The notes beneath the pieces are model-generated. The model was not told where the DNA came from. It ran no database searches and saw only the letters and a program-made list of their open reading frames with translations. The translations under genes and the position numbers were made by a program. From Microcaldota archaeon (lineage in GTDB: Archaea; Micrarchaeota; Micrarchaeia; Micrarchaeales; CABMGC01), in assembly GCA_028866995.1 (NCBI GenBank), contig JAGWHD010000001.1:81030-145029 (forward strand): 64,000 bases of DNA, given 5' to 3'. Below are positions 23,808 through 32,538 of the stretch, in pieces. The number at the start of each line of letters is the position of its first letter. Within the stretch, counting starts at the first letter, position 1.

Positions 23808-25121
23808 ATGGCGAGGCTTTCAGATTCGTGGGGATCCGGAACAGCTTTCATCTTCGCGTCGATAGGCGCTGCGGTAGGCCTCGGGAATATCTGGAGGTTC
23901 CCGTATATCGCCACTGAGCACGGGGGCATATGGTTCCTGGTGCCCTATGTCGTCTGCCTGCTGCTGATAGGGATACCGCTCTTCATGCTCGAGGCGGGAC
24001 AGGGGCTACTATCGAGGAAAGGCTTCGTGCAGTCGATAGAACGCAGCAAGGACGTGCCGTTCGTGAACAGGAGTGCCAGGAAGGCTCTTGGGATAGTGCC
24101 GGTCTTCGTGAGCACCGCCATACTGTCCTATTACATGGTGCTCTGCGGCTGGACGCTCTGGCTCGCCCTCTCCTTCGTGGTTGGGCACAGGCCCACATTC
24201 GCAGCCCTGCAGTCTGGGTACATGCCGGCGCTTGCCTTTATCGGCATCTTCGCCTTTGGCTATGCTGTCGTGGCGAAGGGCGTGAGGAAGGGCATAGAAC
24301 CATTCACAGACAAGATAATACCGCTCCTCTTCCTGGCGCTGGCGACGCTCTTCATATACGCGCTCACACTGCCCGGAGCCCTGTCGCACGTAGGGAACCT
24401 CTTCTCCGGTAGCCCGTATTCCATACTCGACGGCAAGACGTGGTACTACGCCCTGTCGCAGTCGCTGTTCTCCCTCTCCGTAGGCTACGGCATAATATTC
24501 ACCACAAGCATCTATCTAAAGAAGGGAAAGGGGATCTTCGGATCGGCCTTCCTGGTTGCCGGGGCCGACACTGCTGCATCGCTCCTGATGTTCGTCGCAC
24601 TAGCAGCAATCGCAGGATTCATAGGGACCTCCGCTTCAGGATTGCCGCTCTCGTTCGAGGTGCTGCCCGCCTTCTTTGCGGCCAAGGGCATGCTTGACCT
24701 GGTTGTGGGGGCGGTGTTCTTCGCGCTCCTCTTCGCGGCAGCATTCACCTCTGTGCTCGCGATGATGGAGCACACCAGGACATCGATAGGGTTCCTCAGC
24801 GATGGATGGAAGACGGTCATATGGATCTGCGTGTTCCTTGCGGGGCTGCTCGCAGCGCTCTCGTACACGCCCCTCAGCGTCTCCATATTCGGCAAGCCGG
24901 TGCTGGACCAGATGGACTTCGTCTTCGGGACCTTCATGGCCCCGTTCGCCGCGCTGGCAGTCGCGTTCGGATGCGCATACCTTCTGCCGCACGAGCGGGT
25001 CGCCAAGGCGATAGGCGTCCCGGAGAACCAGATATCCTTCTTCGTGCTCCTGGTGAAGAAGGTCATCCCGATATCGGTATCGCTGCTTATAATATTCTCG
25101 CAGCTCTCGGGCATATACTAG
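23808..25121 (+). CDS. Sodium:neurotransmitter symporter family (NSS/SNF) transporter
   Basis: Membrane transporter of 437 residues with about 11-12 helices. It is expected to import an amino acid or a related small molecule with sodium. Helix 1 carries the NSS signature SIGAAVGLGNIWRFPYIATEHGG (sodium and substrate site). The partly unwound helix 6 region is YALSQSLFSLSVGYGIIFT, also typical. Prokaryotic NSS proteins of this short 11-helix type (MhsT/LeuT-like) transport tryptophan, leucine, tyrosine and similar amino acids, but the substrate cannot be assigned. It stands alone between tRNA-Thr and a PH-like protein on the same strand. Confidence 0.9.
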   Translation: MARLSDSWGSGTAFIFASIGAAVGLGNIWRFPYIATEHGGIWFLVPYVVCLLLIGIPLFMLEAGQGLLSRKGFVQSIERSKDVPFVNRSARKALGIVPVFVSTAILSYYMVLCGWTLWLALSFVVGHRPTFAALQSGYMPALAFIGIFAFGYAVVAKGVRKGIEPFTDKIIPLLFLALATLFIYALTLPGALSHVGNLFSGSPYSILDGKTWYYALSQSLFSLSVGYGIIFTTSIYLKKGKGIFGSAFLVAGADTAASLLMFVALAAIAGFIGTSASGLPLSFEVLPAFFAAKGMLDLVVGAVFFALLFAAAFTSVLAMMEHTRTSIGFLSDGWKTVIWICVFLAGLLAALSYTPLSVSIFGKPVLDQMDFVFGTFMAPFAALAVAFGCAYLLPHERVAKAIGVPENQISFFVLLVKKVIPISVSLLIIFSQLSGIY

Positions 25122-25162
25122 GCCATGGCTGCGGCGCGGAGCCATTGCGCAATATGTAGATA

Positions 25163-25172
25163 CTATTAAAAT
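25163..25172 (+). promoter_or_regulatory. TATA box for PH-like membrane protein
   Basis: CTATTAAAAT centred about 27 bases before the ATG at 25195, consistent with a leaderless transcript. Confidence 0.5.
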
Positions 25173-25194
25173 CCTTCGAACAACCATAATAGCG

Positions 25195-25866
25195 ATGCAG
25201 GAGAGGCATCTGCGCACCTTGGAGGAGGTGAGGCAAGTACTCGATGCGAACGAGCATATACTGCTTATCCTCAGGCAGAGCTATCTGTCATCTATATCCC
25301 CGGACTCTGTAGTAGTGACTGATGCAAGGGTGATACTGGTGCACCATTCGTTCTGGGGCCTCTACACCAAGATGAACGTCTTCTCGCCGACAAGGATGTC
25401 CATAGTCCCATACAAGAACATAATCAGCGTCATGATGACCAAGGGCAGGCTCCTGGCGACCGTGACCATGAGGCTGCACGGGCATGCGGAGGACATCTCT
25501 GAAGGAGGCTACGAGTGGAAGCTTAACGGTATCAGGATATCCGGGGCCACGAAACTCACCGGAGAGGTTGGGAGGATAGTCCAGGGGTACGAGCGCGCAA
25601 AGGCCGAGGAGAAAGGATCCGGAGACACGACAGTGGTGAGCATGAAGGGGAAAGAGACGAAGGTGGAGCATGCGACTGTGCCGCTGGCAAAATCGAAGCT
25701 TTATGGAAGGGCCGTTGGAGCTGCGCTGGTGATACTGGGCATTGCGAACATACTCGGAGGCATTGGGATAGGGCCTTTCGTGTCGCTGAGGGAGAGCCTC
25801 GAGCTCAGGTTCGCAGATTCCCTCATGTTCATATTGATAGGGCTTGTGCTTGTGAAGCTGGCGTGA
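25195..25866 (+). CDS. PH-like domain protein with C-terminal membrane helices
   Basis: Protein of 223 residues. Residues about 15-130 look like a bacterial/archaeal PH-type fold: strands such as SVVVTDARVILVHHSFWG and SIVPYKNIISVMMTKGR, in the pattern of short-PH proteins that start with a V-x-T-x-R-V/I strand. Residues 130-165 are a charged linker. Two hydrophobic helices end the protein (GRAVGAALVILGIANILGG and SLMFILIGLVLVKLA). Probably a cytoplasmic PH-like domain held at the membrane. No function is recognised. It has its own TATA box and converges with msrA. Confidence 0.55.
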   Translation: MQERHLRTLEEVRQVLDANEHILLILRQSYLSSISPDSVVVTDARVILVHHSFWGLYTKMNVFSPTRMSIVPYKNIISVMMTKGRLLATVTMRLHGHAEDISEGGYEWKLNGIRISGATKLTGEVGRIVQGYERAKAEEKGSGDTTVVSMKGKETKVEHATVPLAKSKLYGRAVGAALVILGIANILGGIGIGPFVSLRESLELRFADSLMFILIGLVLVKLA

Positions 25867-25872
25867 GTGGCG

Positions 25873-26403
25873 TCAGACGCCGAACTTCTTCCTGACCTTG
25901 GCTATCTTGGGGCCTATGACAAGCATGCAGTAGGGATTGAGCCTGTTCTTGTCGTAGTACCTCTTGTGGTAGTCCTCCGCAGGATAGAACGCGTCGAGCT
26001 TCCTTATTTCGGTGACGATAGGATTGCTGAAGTCCTTCTGGTGCGCGGACAGGAATCCCTTAACTATCCCCTTCTGCTTCTCATCGGTGTACAGGACGAT
26101 GGAACGGTACTGCGACCCTACGTCGGCTCCCTGCCTGTTCATAGATGTGGGGTCGTGCATGGTTATGAATATGTCGAGGAGCTTTTCGAGCGGTGCTATG
26201 CCCGGATCGTACTCTATCTCCAGCACCTCGGCATGCCCAGTTGTCCCGGTGCACACCTCCTCGTACGTAGGGTTCGGCTTGGTGCCACCCGCATATCCAG
26301 GAGTCGTCTTCAGCACGCCCTTGAACATCGAGAATACGGCTTCAGTGCACCAGAAGCACCCTCCGCCGAAAATTATCCTCTCGGACTTACTTGCCATCGT
26401 CAT
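25873..26403 (-). CDS. msrA: Peptide methionine sulfoxide reductase MsrA
   Basis: Repairs the S-epimer of methionine sulfoxide in proteins. The 176-residue product has the catalytic GGGCFWCTEAVF motif near residue 16, YAGGTKPNPTYEEVCTGTTGHAE near 38-60 and QYRSIVLY near 100. The N-terminal MTMASKSE may start at the third codon. The gene overlaps the end of msrB by 17 bases on the same strand, so the two stereospecific reductases are made together. They diverge from the HTH-suf operon. Confidence 0.95.
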   Translation of the reverse strand: MTMASKSERIIFGGGCFWCTEAVFSMFKGVLKTTPGYAGGTKPNPTYEEVCTGTTGHAEVLEIEYDPGIAPLEKLLDIFITMHDPTSMNRQGADVGSQYRSIVLYTDEKQKGIVKGFLSAHQKDFSNPIVTEIRKLDAFYPAEDYHKRYYDKNRLNPYCMLVIGPKIAKVRKKFGV

Positions 26404-26791
26404 ACGCCTTTTTCTGCTCGTCGTTGAGCTTCTCCTTGGGAACGAAACGCATCGATATGGAGTTGACGCAGTGCCTGGTGTCCGTCTTCGTGAATCCTTC
26501 GCCTATGAAGACGTGCCCCAGATGCGCTCCGCATCTTGCGCACTGTATCTCTGTCCTGCTGCCGTCCTTGTCCGGCACCTTTTTCACAGCTCCCTTTACC
26601 TCCTGGTCGAATGCGGGCCAGCCGCAGTGGGCGTCGAACTTGTCCTTCGACCTGTACAGCGGAGCCTCGCACCTCCTGCAGACGTATATGCCGTCCTTGT
26701 AGAAGTTGTCGTACTCTCCAGTGAATGGAAACTCGGTGCCCTTGTCGACTATTACCCTCTCCTCTTCCTTGGTCAGCCTGTTGAGCTTCAT
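26387..26791 (-). CDS. msrB: Peptide methionine sulfoxide reductase MsrB
   Basis: Repairs the R-epimer of methionine sulfoxide. The 134-residue protein has the two zinc-holding C-x2-C pairs (CRRCEAPLY and CARCGAHLG) and the catalytic cysteine in RHCVNSISMRFVP. It starts with KLNRLTKEEERV. An ATG at 26806 is in frame, but the TATA-like box at 26811-26822 lies 25-30 bases before the ATG at 26791, which is preferred. It overlaps msrA by 17 bases. Confidence 0.93.
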   Translation of the reverse strand: MKLNRLTKEEERVIVDKGTEFPFTGEYDNFYKDGIYVCRRCEAPLYRSKDKFDAHCGWPAFDQEVKGAVKKVPDKDGSRTEIQCARCGAHLGHVFIGEGFTKTDTRHCVNSISMRFVPKEKLNDEQKKAYDDGK

Positions 26792-26842
26792 GCAATTATC
26801 ATGCATGCCTGTAATAATATATCCATCCGGCCGGTATAGATA

Positions 26843-26853
26843 CCTATAAAAAA
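26843..26853 (+). promoter_or_regulatory. TATA box for the regulator-suf operon
   Basis: CCTATAAAAAA about 25 bases upstream of the expected transcript start near 26872, which coincides with a 15-base palindrome. Confidence 0.55.
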
Positions 26854-26871
26854 GTTGGTTGGGATAGTAGT

Positions 26872-26886
26872 TATAACTGAGTTATA
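26872..26886. promoter_or_regulatory. 15-base palindrome, likely operator of the suf regulator
   Basis: TATAACTGAGTTATA is a perfect inverted repeat around a central G. It lies about 25 bases after the TATA box and 10 bases before the ATG at 26897, at the predicted transcription start. A dimeric HTH repressor bound there would block initiation, so autoregulation by the first gene is likely. Confidence 0.55.
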
Positions 26887-26896
26887 TCGTGGGAAA

Positions 26897-27217
26897 ATGG
26901 CGAACGGATACGAGATTGCTGCGAAGGAGGTCATACCTGCCGTCAGGGCGCTGATAGCGAAGGAGCTCAAGGAGAAGTACGGGATGAAGGAGGTGGACAT
27001 AGCGCAGAGGCTGTCCGTGGCCCAGGCGGCTGTGAGCAAGTACCTCGCCGGCAGGTACTCCGCGAAGGTGAAGGCGCTCAGGGACAGGATAGACATGAAG
27101 TACATTGACGCTTACATAAGCAAGATTGCGGAAGGCAAGGAGAATTACGCGAACATGTGCATATGCACCGTGTGCAAGCACCTGAACGACTTCGGGTGCA
27201 AGTTCTCCTCCGTATAA
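26897..27217 (+). CDS. HTH transcriptional regulator with C-terminal cysteine cluster, first gene of suf operon
   Basis: Protein of 106 residues. Residues about 20-60 form a Cro/Xre-type helix-turn-helix (KEVDIAQRLSVAQAAVSKYLAG). The end carries four cysteines, CICTVCKHLNDFGC, well placed to hold an Fe-S cluster or zinc. It resembles a group of archaeal predicted regulators with a cysteine tail. An upstream frame extends to 26855, but the ATG at 26897 after AAAA is the natural start. It sits 16 bases before sufB and behind a palindromic operator. The layout suggests a repressor that senses cluster supply, in the manner of IscR or SufR, by a different protein family. The ligand is inferred. 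Confidence 0.72.
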   Translation: MANGYEIAAKEVIPAVRALIAKELKEKYGMKEVDIAQRLSVAQAAVSKYLAGRYSAKVKALRDRIDMKYIDAYISKIAEGKENYANMCICTVCKHLNDFGCKFSSV

Positions 27218-27233
27218 GGCACGGGTAATTGCG

Positions 27234-28646
27234 ATGGTGAATGAAGGACTACAAGAGCTAGTAGAGAAGAACGATTACAAGGAGCTGTACGGATTCAGCA
27301 AGGACGTGGAGTACGAGCAGTTCAACAAGGGACTTTCAGAGGCTGTCGTCAGGGAGATATCCAGGCTCAAGGAGGAGCCAGAGTGGATGCTCAACAAGAG
27401 GCTCACCGCGCTGAAGATATTCTATGGCAAGCCCACGCCTACGTGGGGCGCGGATCTGAGCAAGATAGACTACGACGACTTCTACTACTACCTCAAGCCC
27501 AAGGGCAAGGAGGTGAAGGACTGGAAGGACCTTCCAGACGACATCAAGAACACGTTCGACAAGCTAGGGGTCCCTGAAGCGGAGAGGAAGTTCTTCGCAG
27601 GGGCCGAGGCGCAGTTCGACAGCACAGTCGTATACTCGCACATAAAGGAGGAGCTTGAGAAGATAGGAGTCATATTCACGGACACGGACAACGCCGTCAA
27701 GAAGTATCCAGATCTCATGAAGAAATACTTCGGAACGGTGATACCGCCAACGGACAACAAGTTCGCGGCGCTGAATACTGCAGTATGGTCTGGAGGCTCG
27801 TTCATATATGTTCCAAAGGGAGTGAAGGTCCCGATGCCGCTCAACGCGTATTTCAGGATAAACGCAAAGAACGCGGGCCAGTTCGAAAGGACGCTGATAA
27901 TAGCAGACGAGGGCGCTGATGTGACCTACATCGAGGGATGCACCGCGCCGGTTTATGCCACTGACGCGCTGCATTCCGCGGTTGTGGAGCTGATCGCGAT
28001 GGAGGGCGCTCACATAAGGTACGTGACGATCCAGAACTGGTCGAAGAACGTCTACAACCTCGTGACGCAGAGGGCGCATGCGGCGAAGAACGCGAGGGTC
28101 GAATGGATCGACGCCAACATAGGCAGCAAGATAAACATGAAGTACCCTTCGATATTCCTGATGGGGGAAGGCGCCAAGGGAGAGGTGCTCTCCATAGCGC
28201 TTGCCGGAAGCGGCCAGGTGCAGGACTCTGGAGGCAAGATATACCACCTTGCGCCTAATACGCAGTCCAAGATAATATCGAAGAGCGTGTCAAAGGGCAC
28301 AGGAGTGACGACCTTCAGGGGGCTGATGCACATAGCCAAGAACGCGGCGAACGTCAAGGCGCACGTGTCGTGCGACGCACTGCTTCTCGACAGCTCGGCA
28401 AAGACCAACACATACCCGTACAACCAGATAAACAGGAGCGACGCGATGATAAGCCACGAGGCAAAGGTCGGGAAGATAAGCCAGGACGAGATATTCTACC
28501 TGATGTCGAGGGGCATATCCGAGGACGACGCCACTGCCATGATAGTGCTCGGATTCATAGACGACCTTACGAAGGTCCTTCCGCTTGAGTATTCCATAGA
28601 GCTCAAGAGGCTCGTTAAGCTGGATACCAGCAAGGGAGTAGGCTAG
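27234..28646 (+). CDS. sufB: Fe-S cluster assembly scaffold SufB
   Basis: Core scaffold of the SUF system, on which Fe-S clusters are built with SufC and SufD. The 470-residue product has the SufB/SufD beta-helix: FIYVPKGVKVPMPLNAYFRI near 190, EGCTAPVYATDALHSAVVE near 232, and the C-terminal SHEAKVGKISQDEIFYLMSRG block with the conserved acidic and histidine residues. Length is typical. The stop TAG is followed at once by the GTG start of sufD. Confidence 0.95.
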   Translation: MVNEGLQELVEKNDYKELYGFSKDVEYEQFNKGLSEAVVREISRLKEEPEWMLNKRLTALKIFYGKPTPTWGADLSKIDYDDFYYYLKPKGKEVKDWKDLPDDIKNTFDKLGVPEAERKFFAGAEAQFDSTVVYSHIKEELEKIGVIFTDTDNAVKKYPDLMKKYFGTVIPPTDNKFAALNTAVWSGGSFIYVPKGVKVPMPLNAYFRINAKNAGQFERTLIIADEGADVTYIEGCTAPVYATDALHSAVVELIAMEGAHIRYVTIQNWSKNVYNLVTQRAHAAKNARVEWIDANIGSKINMKYPSIFLMGEGAKGEVLSIALAGSGQVQDSGGKIYHLAPNTQSKIISKSVSKGTGVTTFRGLMHIAKNAANVKAHVSCDALLLDSSAKTNTYPYNQINRSDAMISHEAKVGKISQDEIFYLMSRGISEDDATAMIVLGFIDDLTKVLPLEYSIELKRLVKLDTSKGVG

Positions 28647-29891
28647 GTGCATTGCTTGCAGTACTACAAGGAATTTGTCGAGGATGCCATTAGGAACTAC
28701 AACTCGCTGGACTACGAGCACATAGATCTCTACAAAAAATACAGCGTGAGCATTCCTACTGACATAGGGATGAAAGGCACGCAGGACATCTCCGCTGAGG
28801 ACGAGGTCAACGACTTCGTGGAGAAGCTGGGCGTGAGGTTCGACGCAATAATCTCAGATGCATTCTGCAGGAGCGGCAGCGAGAGCGTCAGGATCCTGAA
28901 GGCCGAAGAGGTGGGAAAGGATATAATAGAGGGCAAGATATTCAAGAGCAGCGAGGACAAGCTCGCGGCTTTCATAAATGCCACTGCATCGCGCTTTGTC
29001 GTCATCGACGCGAAGAGCGGTGAGAAGAGTCTCAACATACTAGTCTACACCAAGAGCACAATGCCAGTGCAATTCATCGTTAACGTTGGGGAGGGGGCGA
29101 AGCTGGAGCTGTTCGAGTTCCACGCATCCAAGGCAGAGAGCCAGATAGTATCTCCGACTCTCCACGAGATAGTCCTTGGCAAGGAGGCGCGCGCGGAGAT
29201 AGACATAGTGCACGACGAGGATGAGAGGACCAGCGCCATAGGCATGCTCAAGTCGGTGGCCGCTGAGCGCTCGAGGCTGAAGGTGAACTTCGTGTACAAC
29301 GGAGGAGCTGCGACCAAGGCGAGGAGCCTGATGCTTGCGGACGGCCTGAGCAGCGAGATAACAGTCAACGAGATAGCGTTCGGCAACAAGGAGCAGAAGT
29401 TCGATTTGTACAACTACATGATTAACTCCAAGCCATATACAACCGCGCTGCTCGAATCAGGAGCGGTACTGGACGGCAGCGCGCAGTGCATGCTCAAGGG
29501 ATACGCCAAGGTGGCCAACGGCACCAAGGCAGCCAACTCGAGGATAACCGAGAGGGGAATACTCCTCAGCCCTGACGCGCACATAGACGCGCTGCCTGAC
29601 ATGTCGATAGACTACAGCGACGAGGTCAAGGCCACGCACTCGGCAGCAACAGCGCCTATAGACAGCGAGGCGATATTCTACCTGACGTCGAGGGGCATCA
29701 GCGAGGAGAGCGCGAGAAAGCTATTTATAACTGCATTCATAGCAAAATATTTGTCCAACATGGACAACGGCATCGCGAAGGAGGTGGCGATGTCGCTGAT
29801 GCTGAACAAGCTCGAGAACGGAACCTTCGGGAACGCCCACGAGATATCCGCAAAGGGTATCTGGGCGGTGCCCGGAAAGAAGAGGAGATGA
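28647..29891 (+). CDS. sufD: Fe-S cluster assembly protein SufD
   Basis: Partner of SufB in the SufBC2D complex. The 414-residue protein is a SufB paralogue, recognised by the C-terminal block DYSDEVKATHSAATAPIDSEAIFYLTSRGIS and the preceding ILLSPDAHIDALPDM. The N-terminal 150 residues diverge, as is usual for SufD. The predicted start is GTG immediately after the sufB stop, with no spacer, so translation is probably coupled. sufC follows after 4 bases. Confidence 0.9.
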   Translation: MHCLQYYKEFVEDAIRNYNSLDYEHIDLYKKYSVSIPTDIGMKGTQDISAEDEVNDFVEKLGVRFDAIISDAFCRSGSESVRILKAEEVGKDIIEGKIFKSSEDKLAAFINATASRFVVIDAKSGEKSLNILVYTKSTMPVQFIVNVGEGAKLELFEFHASKAESQIVSPTLHEIVLGKEARAEIDIVHDEDERTSAIGMLKSVAAERSRLKVNFVYNGGAATKARSLMLADGLSSEITVNEIAFGNKEQKFDLYNYMINSKPYTTALLESGAVLDGSAQCMLKGYAKVANGTKAANSRITERGILLSPDAHIDALPDMSIDYSDEVKATHSAATAPIDSEAIFYLTSRGISEESARKLFITAFIAKYLSNMDNGIAKEVAMSLMLNKLENGTFGNAHEISAKGIWAVPGKKRR

Positions 29892-29895
29892 TACG

Positions 29896-30627
29896 ATGAT
29901 ATTGGAGGTCAAGGAACTGCACGCGGAGATGGAAGGGAAGGAGGTGCTTAAGGGAGTGAACATGACGCTGAAGGACAGCGAGTTCCACGTGATCATGGGC
30001 CCCAACGGCTCCGGCAAGACGACGCTTGCGAAGACGATAATGGGCCATCCTGGAGTGAAGATAACGAAAGGGGACATACTCGTGGACGGGAACAGCATAA
30101 AGGAGATGCTGCCCAACGAGAGAGCCAAGCTGGGCATATTCCTGCAGTTCCAGAACCCGATAGAGATAGAGGGGCTGGGGATAGTCAACTTCCTCAACAC
30201 CGCGAAGGGCTCGCTCAGCCAGCAGAAGCCTTCGTACAAGGAGTTCATGGGCGACATAAAGTCCAATGCCGAGAAGCTCAAGATAAGGGAGGACCTCATA
30301 GGCAGGTCGCTGAACTACGGCTTCTCCGGAGGGGAGAAGAAGAAGATGGAGATACTCCAGATGTCTATACTCAAGCCCAAGCTCGCGATACTTGACGAGC
30401 CAGATTCGGGGCTCGACATAGACGCCGTGAAGGTGGTTGCCGAGAACATCAACGACTTCAAGAAGAAGAACGATTCTGGGGTATTGCTCATAACTCACTA
30501 CAGCAGGATACTGAACTACATGGAGCCGCAGTTCATCCATGTCATGAAGGACGGTAAGGTAGTCAAGGAAGGGGGCAAGGATCTCATACACGAGATCGAG
30601 AAGGAAGGATACAAGTTCGACAGATGA
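29896..30627 (+). CDS. sufC: Fe-S cluster assembly ATPase SufC
   Basis: ABC-type ATPase that drives shape changes of SufB-SufD. The 243-residue protein has Walker A GPNGSGKTTLAK (near 35), Q-loop FLQFQNP (near 88), the signature YGFSGGEKKKMEILQ (near 141), Walker B LAILDEPDSGLD (near 160) and H-loop LITHYSR. Length and motif forms are those of SufC rather than a transporter. It lies between sufD and sufS. Confidence 0.96.
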   Translation: MILEVKELHAEMEGKEVLKGVNMTLKDSEFHVIMGPNGSGKTTLAKTIMGHPGVKITKGDILVDGNSIKEMLPNERAKLGIFLQFQNPIEIEGLGIVNFLNTAKGSLSQQKPSYKEFMGDIKSNAEKLKIREDLIGRSLNYGFSGGEKKKMEILQMSILKPKLAILDEPDSGLDIDAVKVVAENINDFKKKNDSGVLLITHYSRILNYMEPQFIHVMKDGKVVKEGGKDLIHEIEKEGYKFDR

Positions 30628-30631
30628 TTGC

Positions 30632-31876
30632 ATGGCCCTTGACGCGGAGAGGATAAGGAAGGACTTCCCGATTCTCGAATCGGTCTACAACGGCAAGAAG
30701 CTGGTATACCTTGACAATGCGGCGACCACGCAGAAGCCTAGGCAGGTCATAGACAGGATATCGGAATACTACAGGACCTACAACGCGAACATACACCGGG
30801 GCATGTACGCGATATCTGTAAAGGCCACAGAGGAGTACGTCCGCAGCAAGGAGATGGCTGCCAAGTTCATCAATGCCGGTTCCTACAGGGAGATAATATA
30901 CACGAGGAATACCACCGAGTCGCTCAACGTGCTTGCGTTGGCCCTTGGCGAGAAGCTCAGTAGGGGGGACACAGTGCTCATAAGCACTATGGAGCACCAC
31001 AGCAACATAGTGCCATGGCAGATGCTCGCGAGGAGGAAGGGCATTGCGCTTGAGTACGTCGACGTCGCCGAGGACAAGTCCTCGCTGGACATGGAGGGCC
31101 TGAAGGCAAAGCTGGAGAGGAAGCCGAAGATAGTGTCGATGACGATGGCGTCAAACGTGCTCGGAACTGTCAACGACGCGAAGGCGATAACAAGGCTTGC
31201 CCACGGGGCCGGGGCAACCGTCATCCTCGATGGCGCGCAGCACGTGCCGCACATGAGGACCGACGTCAAGGAACTAGGATGCGACTTCCTCGCTTTCTCG
31301 AGCCACAAGATGCTCGGCCCTTCAGGAATCGGGGTGCTGTACGGAAAGGAGGAGCTGCTGGAGAGCATGGAGCCTGTGCTTGGAGGAGGGGACATGATAA
31401 GGAGCGTCGACTTCCAGAGCTCCACCTGGAACGAGCTTCCGTGGAAGTTCGAGGCAGGCACATCAAACATAGAAGGGGGCATCGGATTCGGAGCAGCGAT
31501 AGAATATCTCAACGGCATAGGGATGGACAACGTGAAGGCGCACGAGGACGAGCTGACAGCCTATGCGCTCAAGAGATTCTCGGAGATAAAGGGCATGAAG
31601 GTGCACGGCCTCAAGGGCGACAGGTTCGGCGAGAGGATAGGCGTAATGTCGTTCAGCATCGATGGCGCGCATCCGCACGACATAGCGCAGGTATTCGACA
31701 GCGAGGGCATAGCGATACGCGCAGGGCATCACTGCGCCATGCCGCTTGTGACCTCGGTGCTCAACGAGGATTCGGTCGCAAGGATGAGCTTCTACGTCTA
31801 CAACGGCAAGGAGGACATAGACAAGGTAGTAGATGCTGTACGCAAGGTAAAGGCCGTGCTCAAGATCAAAGACTAG
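30632..31876 (+). CDS. sufS: Cysteine desulfurase SufS (class II)
   Basis: PLP enzyme that takes sulfur from cysteine to feed the SufBCD scaffold. The 414-residue product shows the N-terminal YLDNAATTQKP, the internal TMEHHSNIVPWQ, the PLP lysine in FSSHKMLGPSG near 224, and the catalytic cysteine in RAGHHCAMPL near 363. The short RxGHHCA form marks the SufS group, which normally uses a SufE or SufU partner; none is visible nearby. It ends one base before the stop of a convergent methyltransferase. Confidence 0.95.
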   Translation: MALDAERIRKDFPILESVYNGKKLVYLDNAATTQKPRQVIDRISEYYRTYNANIHRGMYAISVKATEEYVRSKEMAAKFINAGSYREIIYTRNTTESLNVLALALGEKLSRGDTVLISTMEHHSNIVPWQMLARRKGIALEYVDVAEDKSSLDMEGLKAKLERKPKIVSMTMASNVLGTVNDAKAITRLAHGAGATVILDGAQHVPHMRTDVKELGCDFLAFSSHKMLGPSGIGVLYGKEELLESMEPVLGGGDMIRSVDFQSSTWNELPWKFEAGTSNIEGGIGFGAAIEYLNGIGMDNVKAHEDELTAYALKRFSEIKGMKVHGLKGDRFGERIGVMSFSIDGAHPHDIAQVFDSEGIAIRAGHHCAMPLVTSVLNEDSVARMSFYVYNGKEDIDKVVDAVRKVKAVLKIKD

Positions 31877-32503
31877 TCATCTTCTCTTCCTTATCACCAA
31901 TGCGAAGATGTCCTCGAAGAAGTAGTGCTCCTTGATGGATCTCTCGATTTCGAGCCCCATTCTTTCAATCTCTTCCGTCAATCTTTCCATGTTCCCTAGC
32001 GAGCTGGCCACCAGCAGTATCCTTCCGTCATCTTCAAGACGTTCCAGCGACCCTTTCAGGAACCTTATGGATAGTTCCACGCCCTGGGCGCCTCCGTCCC
32101 ACGCCCCGGACTCAGTGCCCTTGTCGTTTGCGGAATGCGGAAGATACGGAGCGTTGAAGACCATGACGTCGAAATTTCCGTTTATGCTGGAGAATATGTC
32201 ACTCCTTACAAAAGAGCACCTCGCGCTGATCCTTTGCCTGTTCCTTTCAATGTTCCCTCTCGCAGCCGACAAGGCCCTCTCGTCGATATCCGAGAAGACG
32301 ACATCGCCCACTTTGTCCTCTGATGCGGCTGAGAGGCCGAGGATTCCGCTGCCCGTGCCCATGTCGAGGACACGCAGCCCTTTTTTGCCTGCGCTTTCGA
32401 TAACCGCCTTCAGCGCCCTTCTCGCGAGCGCAGAGTCCTCACGAGGCTCGTACACCCCTTCTGGTACCTCGATCTCAAGGCCGTCGTAGTCCATATAATG
32501 CAT
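31877..32503 (-). CDS. HemK2/Mtq2-like class I methyltransferase with NAPY motif
   Basis: SAM-dependent methyltransferase of 208 residues. The N terminus GVYEPREDSALARRAL is the HemK2-type entry (YEP-x-ED). LDMGTGSGILGLSA is the SAM-binding motif. The catalytic N-P-P-Y of glutamine/adenine/lysine N-methyltransferases reads FNAPYLP here. Archaeal and eukaryotic HemK2 relatives methylate a glutamine of release factor 1, which is the most likely job. The change of the first Pro to Ala is unusual but leaves the Asn and Tyr in place. It is convergent with sufS, touching it end to end. Confidence 0.8.
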   Translation of the reverse strand: MHYMDYDGLEIEVPEGVYEPREDSALARRALKAVIESAGKKGLRVLDMGTGSGILGLSAASEDKVGDVVFSDIDERALSAARGNIERNRQRISARCSFVRSDIFSSINGNFDVMVFNAPYLPHSANDKGTESGAWDGGAQGVELSIRFLKGSLERLEDDGRILLVASSLGNMERLTEEIERMGLEIERSIKEHYFFEDIFALVIRKRR

Positions 32504-32538
32504 TAAAACCTTTCCCGGTTAACTATATTGTTGTTTCC

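Noticed and set aside
26855..26896. Upstream non-ATG start for the suf regulator
   Set aside because: It would place the coding region across the predicted transcript start and the palindrome; the ATG at 26897 starts at the conserved domain.
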